DNA of 64,000 bases from Mariniphaga sp041686935 (GCA_041686935.1 JAWLCW010000010.1:1-64000); one strand, 5' to 3'; shown: positions 1 through 9,072, counted from the stretch's first letter. Made by a program: numbers and translations. Notes: a model not told the origin generated them from the sequence alone.

Positions 1-126
1 AACTTTGTTTTGCATAAGCTTCCTTTATTTGTGTTTCGCAAAAACAATTTACAAAAAAAATTCAGGAGGCTTATGCCCTTACAAACATACAGCCTTTAAC
101 AATATTATGCGTTTTTTAGTTAAGAT

Positions 127-1542
127 TCAAATCGCTTCTCTTAAAAGTCTGTTTATTTCTTCCCGTATTTTTCCTGATGGTCTTTCAGTATCAGCATTTA
201 TTATCTTCCTGTCTGAATCTAAAAGTATAAATTTTGGGACTGCTTTTACCATAAAGTGTTGCGCAAATTCTGAATCGGTTTCATTCTCAGTAAACCAGTT
301 GAATCCACCGATTTCTTTTTCTTTAACCATTTTAATCCACGAATCTTTTTCTTTATCAATTGAAATTGCAATGAAAGTAACCCCTTTTTCGTCATATTCA
401 GCTATTAATTTATTCCAAAAGCTTTGTTCATACAGGCAGACACCACAACCCGTTATCCAAACTTTTATATAGATAAGTTTTCCGGAAAGGTCACTAAGTC
501 TTACTTCTTTTCCATCAATATCATAGAATGTAAATTCGGGAACTTCCATTCCGGGAACAAGGTTCTCCCATTTATAAACAATTTCTTTCAATCTTGCAGA
601 ATACATAGGAGTTCTATTGTTTTCAATAAACTTTTGATACGATTCCTGAAACTCTTTGGGGCCCGACATTCTAATCATTATACTTAAATGGCGGTATTTA
701 ATAAAATCCCTTGCACGCTGGTTGTGAAATAAAGAATCTGCTGCACTCATAATACATCTCATAAAAGCACTGGTACCTTTTTCTGATTCAGGGACATGGT
801 TATACAGTTTAGCTCTTAGCTCAGAAAGTTTACGATCCATAAAGATTCTGTGATAGGAATTTAATACAAGAAGCGGGTCATTGAAATCAATTTGGATTAT
901 TCTTTCTTCGACTTCTTTCTTCAATATATCTGTACTATCATTTTTGTTTGCTGTATGCGTTTTATCATGATGTTTCACAAAGTAATTGTCCATATAAAGA
1001 TCAAAATAGGAGATACCTGCTTTTTCTAAAGAAATAAAGTTTTCAGCTATCCCATTTTCCTTTATTAATTCATTGAAATACTCCCGGTAGGGATGCAGTA
1101 TCTCTTCCTTTTTCAAATAATAATTTTCCCTGTCAAGTTCAATTATTTTTCTCCAGTCTGCATTGTCAATTGACTTCTTTTTTTGTAGGAAAAATGCTTC
1201 TCTGGCCTTGTTGCCTGATGTATAGAATGTAGGATCTATATCATTCATATCAATCGAGAAATAAATACTATCTCCCGGTTCCAGAAAAAACTGGAAATAT
1301 TGATCCGATATTTTTAATGAGAAAATCCATTCATGATCATGGTTAAAACTAATGGAAAATGTACCATCCTCTTTAATTTTAGTTTTTTTAAGTTCCTCAA
1401 AACTATTGAGTGTGATAAACTCACCTTCAGCTCCAATAATTTTTCCGGCAATTGTAATTTCATCATTATCGGTTTTTCTCAATTCTGTGCATTGATTGAA
1501 AACAATAACTAATAAAAGCATTAGAGTGATTAGATTTTTCAT
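127..1542 (-). CDS. TlpA-like thioredoxin-fold lipoprotein
   Basis: Probable periplasmic thiol-disulfide oxidoreductase of the TlpA/ResA type, 471 aa. The N-terminus is a hydrophobic signal ending in FNQC near residue 18, which suggests a lipoprotein, although the lipobox is weak. Residues about 28-110 resemble the beta-rich DUF4369-like domain that often precedes TlpA domains in Bacteroidota. The middle (about 110-330) is helical and unrecognised. The C-terminal 140 residues are an AhpC/TSA-redoxin fold with the active site CGVC at 366-369 and a VP cis-proline motif about 65 residues later. It stands alone, convergent with nothing visible on its left. The substrate is unknown. Family assignment is firm; the physiological role is inference. 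Confidence 0.85.
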   Translation of the reverse strand: MKNLITLMLLLVIVFNQCTELRKTDNDEITIAGKIIGAEGEFITLNSFEELKKTKIKEDGTFSISFNHDHEWIFSLKISDQYFQFFLEPGDSIYFSIDMNDIDPTFYTSGNKAREAFFLQKKKSIDNADWRKIIELDRENYYLKKEEILHPYREYFNELIKENGIAENFISLEKAGISYFDLYMDNYFVKHHDKTHTANKNDSTDILKKEVEERIIQIDFNDPLLVLNSYHRIFMDRKLSELRAKLYNHVPESEKGTSAFMRCIMSAADSLFHNQRARDFIKYRHLSIMIRMSGPKEFQESYQKFIENNRTPMYSARLKEIVYKWENLVPGMEVPEFTFYDIDGKEVRLSDLSGKLIYIKVWITGCGVCLYEQSFWNKLIAEYDEKGVTFIAISIDKEKDSWIKMVKEKEIGGFNWFTENETDSEFAQHFMVKAVPKFILLDSDRKIINADTERPSGKIREEINRLLREAI

Positions 1543-1653
1543 CGGTCTGAATTGTTTTTGGTTTATTCGTTTTCAAAAAATTACGGGAGCCAAATTAGGA
1601 AATACCGACGGGAAAAGCAAAAAAGACCCGCATTTTAATCCGTGGCCAACAAG

Positions 1654-1742
1654 GGAACCGTTCTTTTTTGGAGAGAACGGTTCCTTTTGTCCACACAATT
1701 GTGCAGCGATTACCTGCTGTCCGCCAGACGGCGGTTCAGCAG
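1654..1742. terminator. Two hairpins downstream of cysK
   Basis: Two perfect or near-perfect inverted repeats lie between cysK and the TlpA-like gene. One spans 1714-1742 (CTGCTG/CAGCAG and CCGCC/GGCGG arms, loop agac). The other spans 1654-1684 (11-bp arms GGAACCGTTCT/AGAACGGTTCC) and is followed by TTTT on the plus strand. The first begins 17 bases after the cysK stop and probably protects or ends that transcript, although it has no U tract on the minus strand. The 216-base intergenic region holds nothing else I can identify. Confidence 0.4.
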
Positions 1743-1758
1743 TTGAATAGATTTACGC

Positions 1759-2670
1759 TCAGTACAATCCTTCCACCGAAAGATATCTTTCCCCGTGGTC
1801 GTAAGAAAATGTCAGAATGCACGAACCGGATGGGAGTTCCTTAATTTTTTTGGCTACTGCTGCAAACGAGGCCCCTGACGATATTCCCACAAACATTCCT
1901 TCCTGTTTGGCTGCTTTTTGGGCATATTCATACGCTTCTTCCTGGGTAACAGGAATTGTTCCGTCCAACAGATCTGTTTTCAGGTTATCGGGAATAAAAC
2001 CGGCGCCAATACCCTGGATTTTATGCGGGCCGGGTTGACCTCCGGCTATAACGGGACTGTCGGCCGGTTCAACGGCAAAAACTTTCAGATTTGGAAACTC
2101 TTTTTTCAGTACCTCAGCAACACCGCTAATGTGTCCGCCTGTGCCTACACCCGTTATCAGGTAATCCAAACCCTGCGGAAAATCGTGTAAAATTTCCATG
2201 GCAGTTTTTTCACGGTGGGCTGCAATATTTGCCGGATTGGAGAACTGAAAGGGAATCCATGAATTTTCAATTCCTGAGGCCATTTCTTCTGCTTTGGAAA
2301 TGGAACCCTTCATTCCCTTTTCTTTTGGTGTAAGCACCAGTTCGGCTCCCAATGCAATCAATACTTTTCGCCTTTCCATACTCATCGATTCAGGCATGGT
2401 AAGAATTAGCCGGTAGCCTTTTACCGCAGCAACCAGTGCCAACCCGATTCCTGTATTTCCCGAAGTTGGCTCAATAATAACTGAACCCGGCTTTAGAATT
2501 CCGCGCTTTTCCGCGTCTTCAACCATCGAGAGGGCAATGCGATCTTTTATACTTCCGCCAGGATTTGCTTTTTCCATTTTTACCCATACTTCGTATTCAG
2601 AAGGGTAGAGGCGGTTTACCCTTATATGGGGCGTGTTTCCAATGGTTTCCAAAATGTTTTGTACCTTCAT
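1759..2670 (-). CDS. cysK: Cysteine synthase (O-acetylserine sulfhydrylase)
   Basis: PLP-dependent cysteine synthase of the CysK/CysM family, 303 aa, a normal length. It makes L-cysteine from O-acetylserine and sulfide in the cytoplasm. Visible family motifs are the PLP lysine in GGSIKDR near residue 42, the substrate loop TSGNTGIG near 69-76, and the phosphate-binding GVGTGG near 175. The start is ATG at 2670. Its 5' region is notable: an intrinsic terminator ends 22 bases before the start codon and is itself preceded by a short Cys-rich ORF (2763-2834), so the gene is probably controlled by transcription attenuation in response to cysteine supply. CysK versus CysM cannot be decided from sequence alone. 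Confidence 0.93.
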   Translation of the reverse strand: MKVQNILETIGNTPHIRVNRLYPSEYEVWVKMEKANPGGSIKDRIALSMVEDAEKRGILKPGSVIIEPTSGNTGIGLALVAAVKGYRLILTMPESMSMERRKVLIALGAELVLTPKEKGMKGSISKAEEMASGIENSWIPFQFSNPANIAAHREKTAMEILHDFPQGLDYLITGVGTGGHISGVAEVLKKEFPNLKVFAVEPADSPVIAGGQPGPHKIQGIGAGFIPDNLKTDLLDGTIPVTQEEAYEYAQKAAKQEGMFVGISSGASFAAVAKKIKELPSGSCILTFSYDHGERYLSVEGLY

Positions 2671-2691
2671 AATCTGTTAATTTAAATCGGT

Positions 2692-2731
2692 TAAAAAAAA
2701 AGCTTTCCTGGTTTCCCGGGAAAGCTTTTTT
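2692..2731 (-). terminator. Intrinsic terminator/attenuator before cysK
   Basis: A 13-bp stem (AAAAAAGCTTTCC with GGAAAGCTTTTTT, minus strand) with a 10-base loop is followed by an uninterrupted run of U (complement of the nine A at 2693-2701). It lies between the leader ORF stop at 2763 and the cysK start at 2670. It could also end the ABC transporter transcript that stops at 2900, but its position just in front of cysK and behind a Cys-rich leader ORF fits an attenuator better. Confidence 0.75.
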
Positions 2732-2762
2732 GTGATTATACAATTTTTATTTTGTTTAAAAT

Positions 2763-2834
2763 TCAAAAAAACACGCCTTCACCGGGTTGGGTTACCCAAC
2801 AACACATGGAAATATGGCAAGCAGTGTTTTTCAT
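2763..2834 (-). CDS. Putative Cys-rich leader peptide of cysK
   Basis: A 23-codon ORF (ATG at 2834, TGA at 2763-2765) in the 5' leader of cysK. It encodes Cys6, His7, Met10, a Cys11-Cys12-Trp13 cluster and ends GEGVFF. The Cys codons sit about midway, and the coding sequence from Cys12 to Gln16 is a self-complementary GTTGGGTTACCCAAC segment that could form a pause hairpin. Downstream come the terminator (2692-2731) and then cysK. This is the classical order for ribosome-mediated attenuation, with ribosome stalling at scarce Cys-tRNA permitting read-through. A perfect -7 box (2871-2878) lies about 37 bases upstream. Translation is unproven; the arrangement is what I see, the mechanism is inference. 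Confidence 0.6.
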   Translation of the reverse strand: MKNTACHISMCCWVTQPGEGVFF

Positions 2835-2870
2835 ATCGGCCGCAATGTAAATAAATTTTACGAAAACAGA

Positions 2871-2878
2871 CAAAAATA
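2871..2878 (-). promoter_or_regulatory. -7 box for the cysK leader transcript
   Basis: TATTTTTG on the minus strand matches the Bacteroidota -7 consensus TAnnTTTG exactly. It would place a transcript start near 2864, about 30 bases before the leader ATG. The -33 element is weak (only a TTT at roughly the right distance). Confidence 0.45.
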
Positions 2879-2899
2879 CCTGTTTAATTTTTTGTGAAA

Positions 2900-4240
2900 T
2901 TAACTTTTGTAAGTGAGCCATTTAATCAGTTCTTTCAGGCTCACTTTTTTTCCGTACATTAAAAGGCCGGTTTTATAAATTTTTGCTGCTGCCCAAATGG
3001 CTCCAAGTGTTGCAAGTATCAAAAGAAACATAGAAAGCAGAAGTTCCCATGTTGGCACTCCGTAGGGAACACGGGCCAGCATGGCCACCGGCGATGTAAA
3101 CGGAATGATGGAGCCCCAGAAAGCCACCGGTCCTTCCGGATTCCGTGCAATGGGGAACAGCAGCATGATGGAAAGGATTAGTGGGAATGTAATGGGAAAA
3201 ACCATTTGCTGCGAATCCTCATCGTTGTCAACTGCTGCACCTACGGCGCCCAGTAAAGAGCTGTACATGAGATAGCCTGCCAGAAAATAAAAAACAAAAG
3301 CAAACAGGATGAGTGGAATGTTCAGGTTACCGATAAGTTCCAGGACTTCTGTTACCTGGTTTTGGCTGTCCATTTGCTGCATGTTGGGGCCCATTCCCTG
3401 CCTGCTTTCCATTAGGCTTTGACTCATTTGCTGTGCCGATTCTGGTGTGAAAAAACTTTGTGCAACCACTAAGCCAACAACGCCTAACAACACCCAAATT
3501 GCTACTTGTGTAAGTCCTACCAGGGCAGTGCCGATAATTTTTCCGGCCATTAGCTGAAACGGTTTTACCGACGAAATGATTACTTCTACTATTCTGTTTT
3601 TCTTTTCTTCCATTACACTTCGCATTACCATTGCCCCATACATAAATACAAAAAAGTAGATAATGAATCCCATGGCATAACTTGCAATAAAAGCTACGCC
3701 GGAGGAGCTTTTTTTTGCTTCGCCTGTTTCCGTAACTTTTAGTGTATTCAGTTTTATAGAGGTGCGCGTACCTGCAAGACGATCCTCCAAATCATCAATC
3801 CCGATTTCTTCAATAATTTTTTGCCGTTTACTGTTTTCTATAAACCGGCTTAATTTTCTTGAAATCTGTTCAGATAACTCAATCGGTACCTGCTTTTCCG
3901 AAATAAGCTGGGCCGAATTGCTGGTATAAATATGCTCAGGAATATAAAGCAGGGCATAAAAATCAGATTCCCTGATATTTGATTTTAACTGTTCGTATTC
4001 GGCTTTCGGAATAAAATGATACCTGGTAAATTCTTCTTCTTCCAACTCACCCAGGAAAAGGGTGGATTCATCGAAAACGGCTATTGTACGCTCCTGTTTG
4101 TCGCTGTGTACCGACAAAGCTATAACAAGTGCAAACATTCCAATAAATAATACGGGCACTAAAAGTGTTAGAATGATAAAAGATTTTTTCTTTACCCTTT
4201 TTAGGTATTCCTGCTGAAGTATAAGTATCGTTTTATTCAT
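2900..4240 (-). CDS. ABC-2 type permease, NatB-like
   Basis: Membrane subunit of an ABC exporter, 446 aa. There is one N-terminal membrane segment (about 20-42), a long extracytoplasmic stretch to about 180, and then five or six membrane segments in the C-terminal half, which is the NatB/ABC-2 (PF12698-like) topology. It starts inside the last codons of the upstream ATPase gene (8-base overlap), so the two are translated together. NatAB of Bacillus exports sodium, but related pairs move many substrates and nothing here identifies the cargo. A Gln/Met-rich loop (about 260-300) faces one side of the membrane. Confidence 0.88.
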   Translation of the reverse strand: MNKTILILQQEYLKRVKKKSFIILTLLVPVLFIGMFALVIALSVHSDKQERTIAVFDESTLFLGELEEEEFTRYHFIPKAEYEQLKSNIRESDFYALLYIPEHIYTSNSAQLISEKQVPIELSEQISRKLSRFIENSKRQKIIEEIGIDDLEDRLAGTRTSIKLNTLKVTETGEAKKSSSGVAFIASYAMGFIIYFFVFMYGAMVMRSVMEEKKNRIVEVIISSVKPFQLMAGKIIGTALVGLTQVAIWVLLGVVGLVVAQSFFTPESAQQMSQSLMESRQGMGPNMQQMDSQNQVTEVLELIGNLNIPLILFAFVFYFLAGYLMYSSLLGAVGAAVDNDEDSQQMVFPITFPLILSIMLLFPIARNPEGPVAFWGSIIPFTSPVAMLARVPYGVPTWELLLSMFLLILATLGAIWAAAKIYKTGLLMYGKKVSLKELIKWLTYKS

Positions 4241-5177
4241 TTTTTACATTTTTTGTTTGATTGTTGGATTCGTTCACAGCTTTAATAAACACATCGTTCA
4301 TACTTGGGATAATCTCTTCGAATGAAAGAATTTCTGCCGCTGGCATAATGGCCTGTAACAGGTCGTTATTTGAATCTCCGTTCAGGTATTGCACTTGCAA
4401 TTGATTGTCTTTTTCTGATTCAGTATGTTCCAAAATTTTAAAACGCTGGCCCAATGCCTTGTCAACCAATTTAAAATTGCCTTTATATTTAATTTCAAAA
4501 ATGTTGGATTTATACTTTTGCCGAATTTCATCGGTGCGCCCGTCAACTATTTTTACTGATTTGTTGATGAGCGCAATATGGTCGCACAACTCTTCAACAG
4601 AGCCCATATTATGTGTGGAAAAAATAATGGTTGCGCCGTCGTTTTTTAACTGAAGTATCTCTTTTTTCAGCAAATTGGCATTTATGGGATCGAACCCGCT
4701 GAACGGCTCATCAAAAATCAGTAGTTTCGGTTTGTGCACCACCGTTGTAACAAACTGAACTTTCTGCTGCATCCCTTTTGAAAGTTCTTCCACTTTTTTG
4801 TTCCACCAGTCCATCATCTCAAACCGCTCAAACCACTGTTTCAGGTTTTGCAACGCATCTTTTCGGCTTACCCCTTTCAAACGGGCCAGGTAAATAGCCT
4901 GTTCGCCTACTTTCATTTTTTTGTAAAGGCCTCTTTCTTCGGGCAAATAGCCAATGCGGGCCACATCAGCCGGTCGCATTTTCCGGCCTTCCAAAAATAA
5001 TTCACCATCATCGGGCGCCGTAATCTGGTTAATAATTCGGATAAGTGTTGTTTTTCCCGCTCCATTGGGCCCAAGCAAGCCAAAAATGCTTTGTTCTTTT
5101 ACCGAAATGCTTACATTGGTTAATGCGTGTGTGCTTGCAAAAACCTTGTTTACATTTCTGGCGCTGAATAATTCCAT
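4233..5177 (-). CDS. ABC transporter ATP-binding protein, NatA-like
   Basis: ATPase subunit of the ABC exporter whose permease overlaps it by 8 bases, 314 aa. Motifs in order are Walker A GPNGAGKTT (about 36-44), signature LSKGMQQ (about 133), Walker B LLIFDEP (about 152) and the switch His in STHNM (about 186). The last 80 residues form a DUF4162-like C-terminal domain, typical of NatA-type ATPases. It is divergent from the TonB receptor at 5326 across a 148-base gap that presumably holds both promoters. Confidence 0.92.
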   Translation of the reverse strand: MELFSARNVNKVFASTHALTNVSISVKEQSIFGLLGPNGAGKTTLIRIINQITAPDDGELFLEGRKMRPADVARIGYLPEERGLYKKMKVGEQAIYLARLKGVSRKDALQNLKQWFERFEMMDWWNKKVEELSKGMQQKVQFVTTVVHKPKLLIFDEPFSGFDPINANLLKKEILQLKNDGATIIFSTHNMGSVEELCDHIALINKSVKIVDGRTDEIRQKYKSNIFEIKYKGNFKLVDKALGQRFKILEHTESEKDNQLQVQYLNGDSNNDLLQAIMPAAEILSFEEIIPSMNDVFIKAVNESNNQTKNVKNE

Positions 5178-5325
5178 ATCAATATTTTTTTTGATGGGTA
5201 CAATTTAGGAACTGTTTATTACACATTAGTCTTTATTCACAGGAAAATTAAGTTAGTTTACCGAAAAAATAAGGCTGGTTTTTTGGCGTGTATCTAATAT
5301 TGCACTTCAAAAACCAAAAACAAAT

Positions 5326-7710
5326 ATGAAGCGAAAGTATTTTCTTTTAATACTCATTTTTAGTTTAACTTTTTATGCCGGAAATACCGCCGAAGAGGAT
5401 GCCGGACAGGTAATTCGCGGGAAAGTAGTTGATAAACAAACCCAAATGCCGTTACCCGGCGCAAATATAATTTTAATGGATTCCGATCCTATAATCGCAT
5501 CGGCTGCCAATTCGGATGGTGAATTCCGGTTGATGAATGTTCCTTTGGGCAGGCAGGGAATTGTGGTTAGCTTTATAGGTTACCACAACAGTTTAATCAA
5601 TAACCTGATAGTTAATTCAGCGCGTGAAATTGTTTTATATGTTGAACTGGAAGAAAAGGTGGAAACTACGGAGGAAATAGTTGTAATTGGAAATATCAGA
5701 AAAGATTTGGTTTTAAACCAGATGGCCAGTGTGAGTGCGCGCACTTTTACCGTTGAGGAGGCAGGCCGTTATGCCGGCACCCGTGAAGATGTGGCGCGTA
5801 TGGCCGTCAATTTTGCCGGCGTATCAGGCGCCAACGATTCACGAAACGACATCATTGTAAGAGGAAATACACCCGGCGGCATTTTATGGCGCCTGGACGA
5901 TGTGGATATTCCGAACCCCAACCATTTTGCGGCATCGGGAACAACCGGCGGACCGGTGGGGATGCTGAACAACAACACCCTCCGGAATTCCGATTTTTTC
6001 ACGGGCGCTTTCCCGGCTGAGTACGGCAATGTATTTTCAGGTGTTTTCGATTTGAAAATGCGGGAGGGAAACAACGAAAAACATGAGTTTTTGGGACAGG
6101 TTGGCTTTAACGGTTTTGAACTGGGCGCCGAAGGGCCGTTTAAAAAGGGAAGTAAAAGTTCTTTTCTGGCCAACTACCGGTATTCCACGTTGCAGATTTT
6201 CGATATGCTTGGTATCAGTTTCGGTACATCGGGCATTCCAAAATACCAGGATTTAAGTTTTAAAATGAATTTCCCAACAAAAAAGGGGAAAATAAGTTGG
6301 TTCGGCCTTGCCGGAAAAAGCTCCATTTCCATGCTCGACAGCGAGGATAACTCTGCCGACCTTTATACCAACGAAGGAATGAACCTGGAAAACGGATCCA
6401 ATTCGCTGGCAACCGGGGTCAATATGGTCCGTTTTCATAACGAAAACACATACAGTAAGGTTGTTTTTTCTTACGTCAATCAAAACGGTTTTACCGAACT
6501 GGATGAGTTTGACCCGGGAGAGGAACCCGTCCCATCTTACCGCGAAAACAACCTGGAAGACCGGCTTTCGTTCAGGTATATTTTGAACCGGAAATTCAGC
6601 CGGAAATTATCGGCCCGATCAGGTTTTACAATCGACCGGTTTGGTTACCGGCTCGATTCCAAAAGCTGGAAGGAAAATGACAACCGGTGGGAGTACTGGC
6701 TTAACAACAAAAAAGCGATTTTTGAAGGCCCAAACCTTTACCAGGCCTATTCCCAGGCGATTTATAAGTTTTCCGATCAAATCGAAATTAAGCCGGGCAT
6801 TCATTTGATGTATTTTGGATTGAACGACCGGTTTTCTCTTGAACCCCGGTTTGGGGCCAGTTGGAAAACAAGCCCCGGCACCAGTCTGAATTTTGGTTAC
6901 GGAAAACATTCCAAGATACAGTCGATGGCCACTTATTTTATCGAATCGGTTACCAGTCAGGGCGAAATTGTGTTAACCAACAAAAACCTCGGGTTTACCA
7001 AAACACATCACATGGTCCTTGGTTTCGATGCTTTGCTTTCGCAGCACCTGCGGTTTAAAACAGAAGCTTATTACCAGTATTTATTCGATGTGCCGGTGGA
7101 GAAAAAGCCTTCCTATTTCAGCCTTTTGAATACAGGGGCAAACTGGGGCCTGAACACCCGCGAAAACATGTTTAACGGCGGCGAAGGCTGGAATTACGGC
7201 GTGGAATTTACACTGGAGAAATTCTACCATAAAAATTACTATTTTCTGACAACCCTATCCCTTTTCGACTCGGAATATACCGGGAGCGACGGGGTTAAAC
7301 GAAATACCGCATTTAACGGGAATTTTGTTTTTAATGCTTTGGCCGGCAGGGAGTTTGCGATAAACAGCACGTCAACCCTTGTTTTCGATGCCCGGCTGAC
7401 CTGGGCCGGGGGCAAACGTTACACTCCAATCGATATCGAAGCTTCGCGAAACACAAACGAACCGTTTGGCACCGAATACCATTACGACCAGGCATATTCG
7501 CGGCAGTTTCCCGATTACGTAAAAGCCGACGTAAAAATCGGGTTCCGCAAGGATGGGAAAAAAGTTTCGCAGCTATGGGAATTTTATGTGGAAAACATAA
7601 CCAACCACAAAAACCCGCTAAACCAATCGTTCAGTAAAAGCAAAGATGCCATCGAAACCGTTTATCAGTTGGGTTTTTTCCCGTTGTTTAACTACCGGAT
7701 TTATTTCTGA
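5326..7710 (+). CDS. TonB-dependent receptor with CarboxypepD_reg-like domain
   Basis: Outer-membrane active transporter, 794 aa. A signal peptide (about 1-21) is followed by a CarboxypepD_reg-like domain (about 27-115; GKVVDKQTQMPLPGANI start), a plug domain (about 135-260; RGNTPGGILWRLDD motif) and a beta-barrel ending in aromatic residues (NYRIYF). It is not paired with a SusD lipoprotein, so it is more likely a metal, cofactor or peptide receptor than a polysaccharide one; the ligand cannot be told. Its last 26 bases recur exactly at 9073-9098 beyond the neighbouring ATPase gene, and its TGA stop lies inside the ATPase gene's end. Confidence 0.93.
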   Translation: MKRKYFLLILIFSLTFYAGNTAEEDAGQVIRGKVVDKQTQMPLPGANIILMDSDPIIASAANSDGEFRLMNVPLGRQGIVVSFIGYHNSLINNLIVNSAREIVLYVELEEKVETTEEIVVIGNIRKDLVLNQMASVSARTFTVEEAGRYAGTREDVARMAVNFAGVSGANDSRNDIIVRGNTPGGILWRLDDVDIPNPNHFAASGTTGGPVGMLNNNTLRNSDFFTGAFPAEYGNVFSGVFDLKMREGNNEKHEFLGQVGFNGFELGAEGPFKKGSKSSFLANYRYSTLQIFDMLGISFGTSGIPKYQDLSFKMNFPTKKGKISWFGLAGKSSISMLDSEDNSADLYTNEGMNLENGSNSLATGVNMVRFHNENTYSKVVFSYVNQNGFTELDEFDPGEEPVPSYRENNLEDRLSFRYILNRKFSRKLSARSGFTIDRFGYRLDSKSWKENDNRWEYWLNNKKAIFEGPNLYQAYSQAIYKFSDQIEIKPGIHLMYFGLNDRFSLEPRFGASWKTSPGTSLNFGYGKHSKIQSMATYFIESVTSQGEIVLTNKNLGFTKTHHMVLGFDALLSQHLRFKTEAYYQYLFDVPVEKKPSYFSLLNTGANWGLNTRENMFNGGEGWNYGVEFTLEKFYHKNYYFLTTLSLFDSEYTGSDGVKRNTAFNGNFVFNALAGREFAINSTSTLVFDARLTWAGGKRYTPIDIEASRNTNEPFGTEYHYDQAYSRQFPDYVKADVKIGFRKDGKKVSQLWEFYVENITNHKNPLNQSFSKSKDAIETVYQLGFFPLFNYRIYF
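7685..7710. repeat. 26-bp direct repeat, left copy
   Basis: This copy covers the last eight codons and stop of the TonB receptor gene, and on the other strand the last codons and stop (TAA at 7701-7703) of the DUF4143 ATPase gene. The identical 26 bases occur at 9073-9098, so a 1388-base segment carrying the ATPase gene lies between copies. Confidence 0.85.
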
Positions 7711-8990
7711 ATATGAATGTTTTGCAACCAGTTTAAAGCCTGTGTTACTTCAATTCTTAAACCGTTGCTTTCAATTATTTCTTCTTTATCCCATGTAATA
7801 ATCAGCAATCTGTTACAGGAAAGTTCATCAGAGGCTTCCTTCAATGCACTGATTTCGCGTTTTAATGTTTTATGGTGAGAAAGGTCATAACATACCTGAA
7901 TCAATTGTTCTGTCCTGTGTCCTTTCCGCAAAAGAAAATCAATCTCCCTTTTGTTGCGGGTATGGTAGTAAAACAAATCCAAACCAGGCCGGTAATTTCG
8001 TCGAAGGAGTTCAACAAATATCAAATTTTCAAGGAGTCTGCCAAAATTGGGAGAGAGCTCAAATGACCGGGATTTAATAAATCCATTATCAATGATATAG
8101 ATTTTACGTGGCGATTTTTGCTGGTTTTTTATTTTTGAAGAGTAGCGTGTTAAATTCACGAAAAGGTAAGGTTCTTCCAAATAATCGATAAATTTCTGAA
8201 CAGTAGTTACACTGTTGAAATTCAATTCTGTTTTAAGCTGGTTTGAAGTATATGGATTGGTGTAGTTTGTTAGCAGGTAGTTTGCCAAATCGTATAGTTG
8301 CTGCGTTTGACGGATGCGAAAACGTTTCAGAATATCTTTCAGAAGGATCGAATCAAAAAGTGAGCTTAAATAATTTTTTAATAAAGTCGGATTCAAAACT
8401 GTTTCAGGATATCCCCCGTTTTGCAGGTAGTTTGCAAGGAAATTCAGAATGTTTCCTTTTTGAGAGGGGGTAATATCGTTTTCATCGGTTATCTTTAAAT
8501 TGCTTACTTGTATTGCTTCAGTAAAACTAAAAGGAAAGACAGCAATTTGAACAAATCTCCCGGTAAGAGCTGATGCTAACTCATGCGAAAGAAGTTTTGA
8601 GTTGGAGCCCGTAAGAACAATATTTGCGCCACGTCGATACAATTTATTGACCCACAATTCCCAATTGGGCAGGTTTTGTATTTCGTCGAGAAGAATGTAT
8701 CCATAACCGCTGTACACCTCATTTAAGGTTTGGATAACAGTATTTTCATCAAAATTTTTTAAAAGTAGATCATCGTCAAAATTGAGGTATGCAAATTTTT
8801 TATTTTTTAAAAGTTGAAGTGCTAATACAGATTTTCCTGCTCTTCTGGGACCGGTGATGAGTTTTATCAACCCCGAATTAAGGTAGTCAGCAATAGCATC
8901 TTCCTTTAGCCGGTTGATATATTTTAGGCTGAGTAAGAGATCCCGTTCTTCCTTCTGTTGGATTATTATATTTTTGACCAATAGTTCCAT
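7701..8990 (-). CDS. DUF4143/AAA_14 ATP-binding protein (1)
   Basis: STAND-like AAA_14 ATPase with a C-terminal DUF4143 domain, about 429 aa from the ATG at 8990 (an in-frame TTG at 9002 lies inside the palindrome and is less likely). Walker A GPRRAGKS is near residue 48, Walker B YILLDEIQN near 98 and sensor VLTGSNSK near 127. The C-terminal restriction-endonuclease-like fold keeps the EID of the nuclease motif, but the usual ExK strand reads QVCYD, so catalysis is doubtful. The cellular role of the family is not established. The gene is convergent with the TonB receptor, overlapping it by 10 bases, and is flanked by a 26-bp direct repeat, which indicates insertion. A palindrome sits directly before its start. 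Confidence 0.88.
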   Translation of the reverse strand: MELLVKNIIIQQKEERDLLLSLKYINRLKEDAIADYLNSGLIKLITGPRRAGKSVLALQLLKNKKFAYLNFDDDLLLKNFDENTVIQTLNEVYSGYGYILLDEIQNLPNWELWVNKLYRRGANIVLTGSNSKLLSHELASALTGRFVQIAVFPFSFTEAIQVSNLKITDENDITPSQKGNILNFLANYLQNGGYPETVLNPTLLKNYLSSLFDSILLKDILKRFRIRQTQQLYDLANYLLTNYTNPYTSNQLKTELNFNSVTTVQKFIDYLEEPYLFVNLTRYSSKIKNQQKSPRKIYIIDNGFIKSRSFELSPNFGRLLENLIFVELLRRNYRPGLDLFYYHTRNKREIDFLLRKGHRTEQLIQVCYDLSHHKTLKREISALKEASDELSCNRLLIITWDKEEIIESNGLRIEVTQALNWLQNIHIQK

Positions 8991-9025
8991 TGTAATGGAC
9001 AAAAATAAGATATTTTATCCATTAC
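8986..9025. promoter_or_regulatory. Palindromic operator-like site at the ATPase start
   Basis: Half-sites GTAATGGA (8992-8999) and TCCATTAC (9018-9025) are perfect inverses, and the 18 bases between them are also nearly self-complementary (AAAATA/TATTTT). A third partial half-site, TCCATT, at 8986-8991 overlaps the ATG at 8990. This is the pattern of a self-regulated promoter, but no binding protein can be named. Confidence 0.5.
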
Positions 9026-9072
9026 GAATATTTTTTAGGACAAAAATGAATATTCAGTCTACTATTTCCTGC

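Noticed and set aside
1..126. Possible start of another gene at the left edge
   Set aside because: No frame with recognisable coding content runs through these bases; the plus-strand frame at 5-472 is antisense to the TlpA-like gene.
2692..2878. SAM or other sulfur riboswitch upstream of cysK
   Set aside because: I looked for the conserved SAM-type core and did not find it. The leader ORF with Cys codons and a terminator explains the region better.
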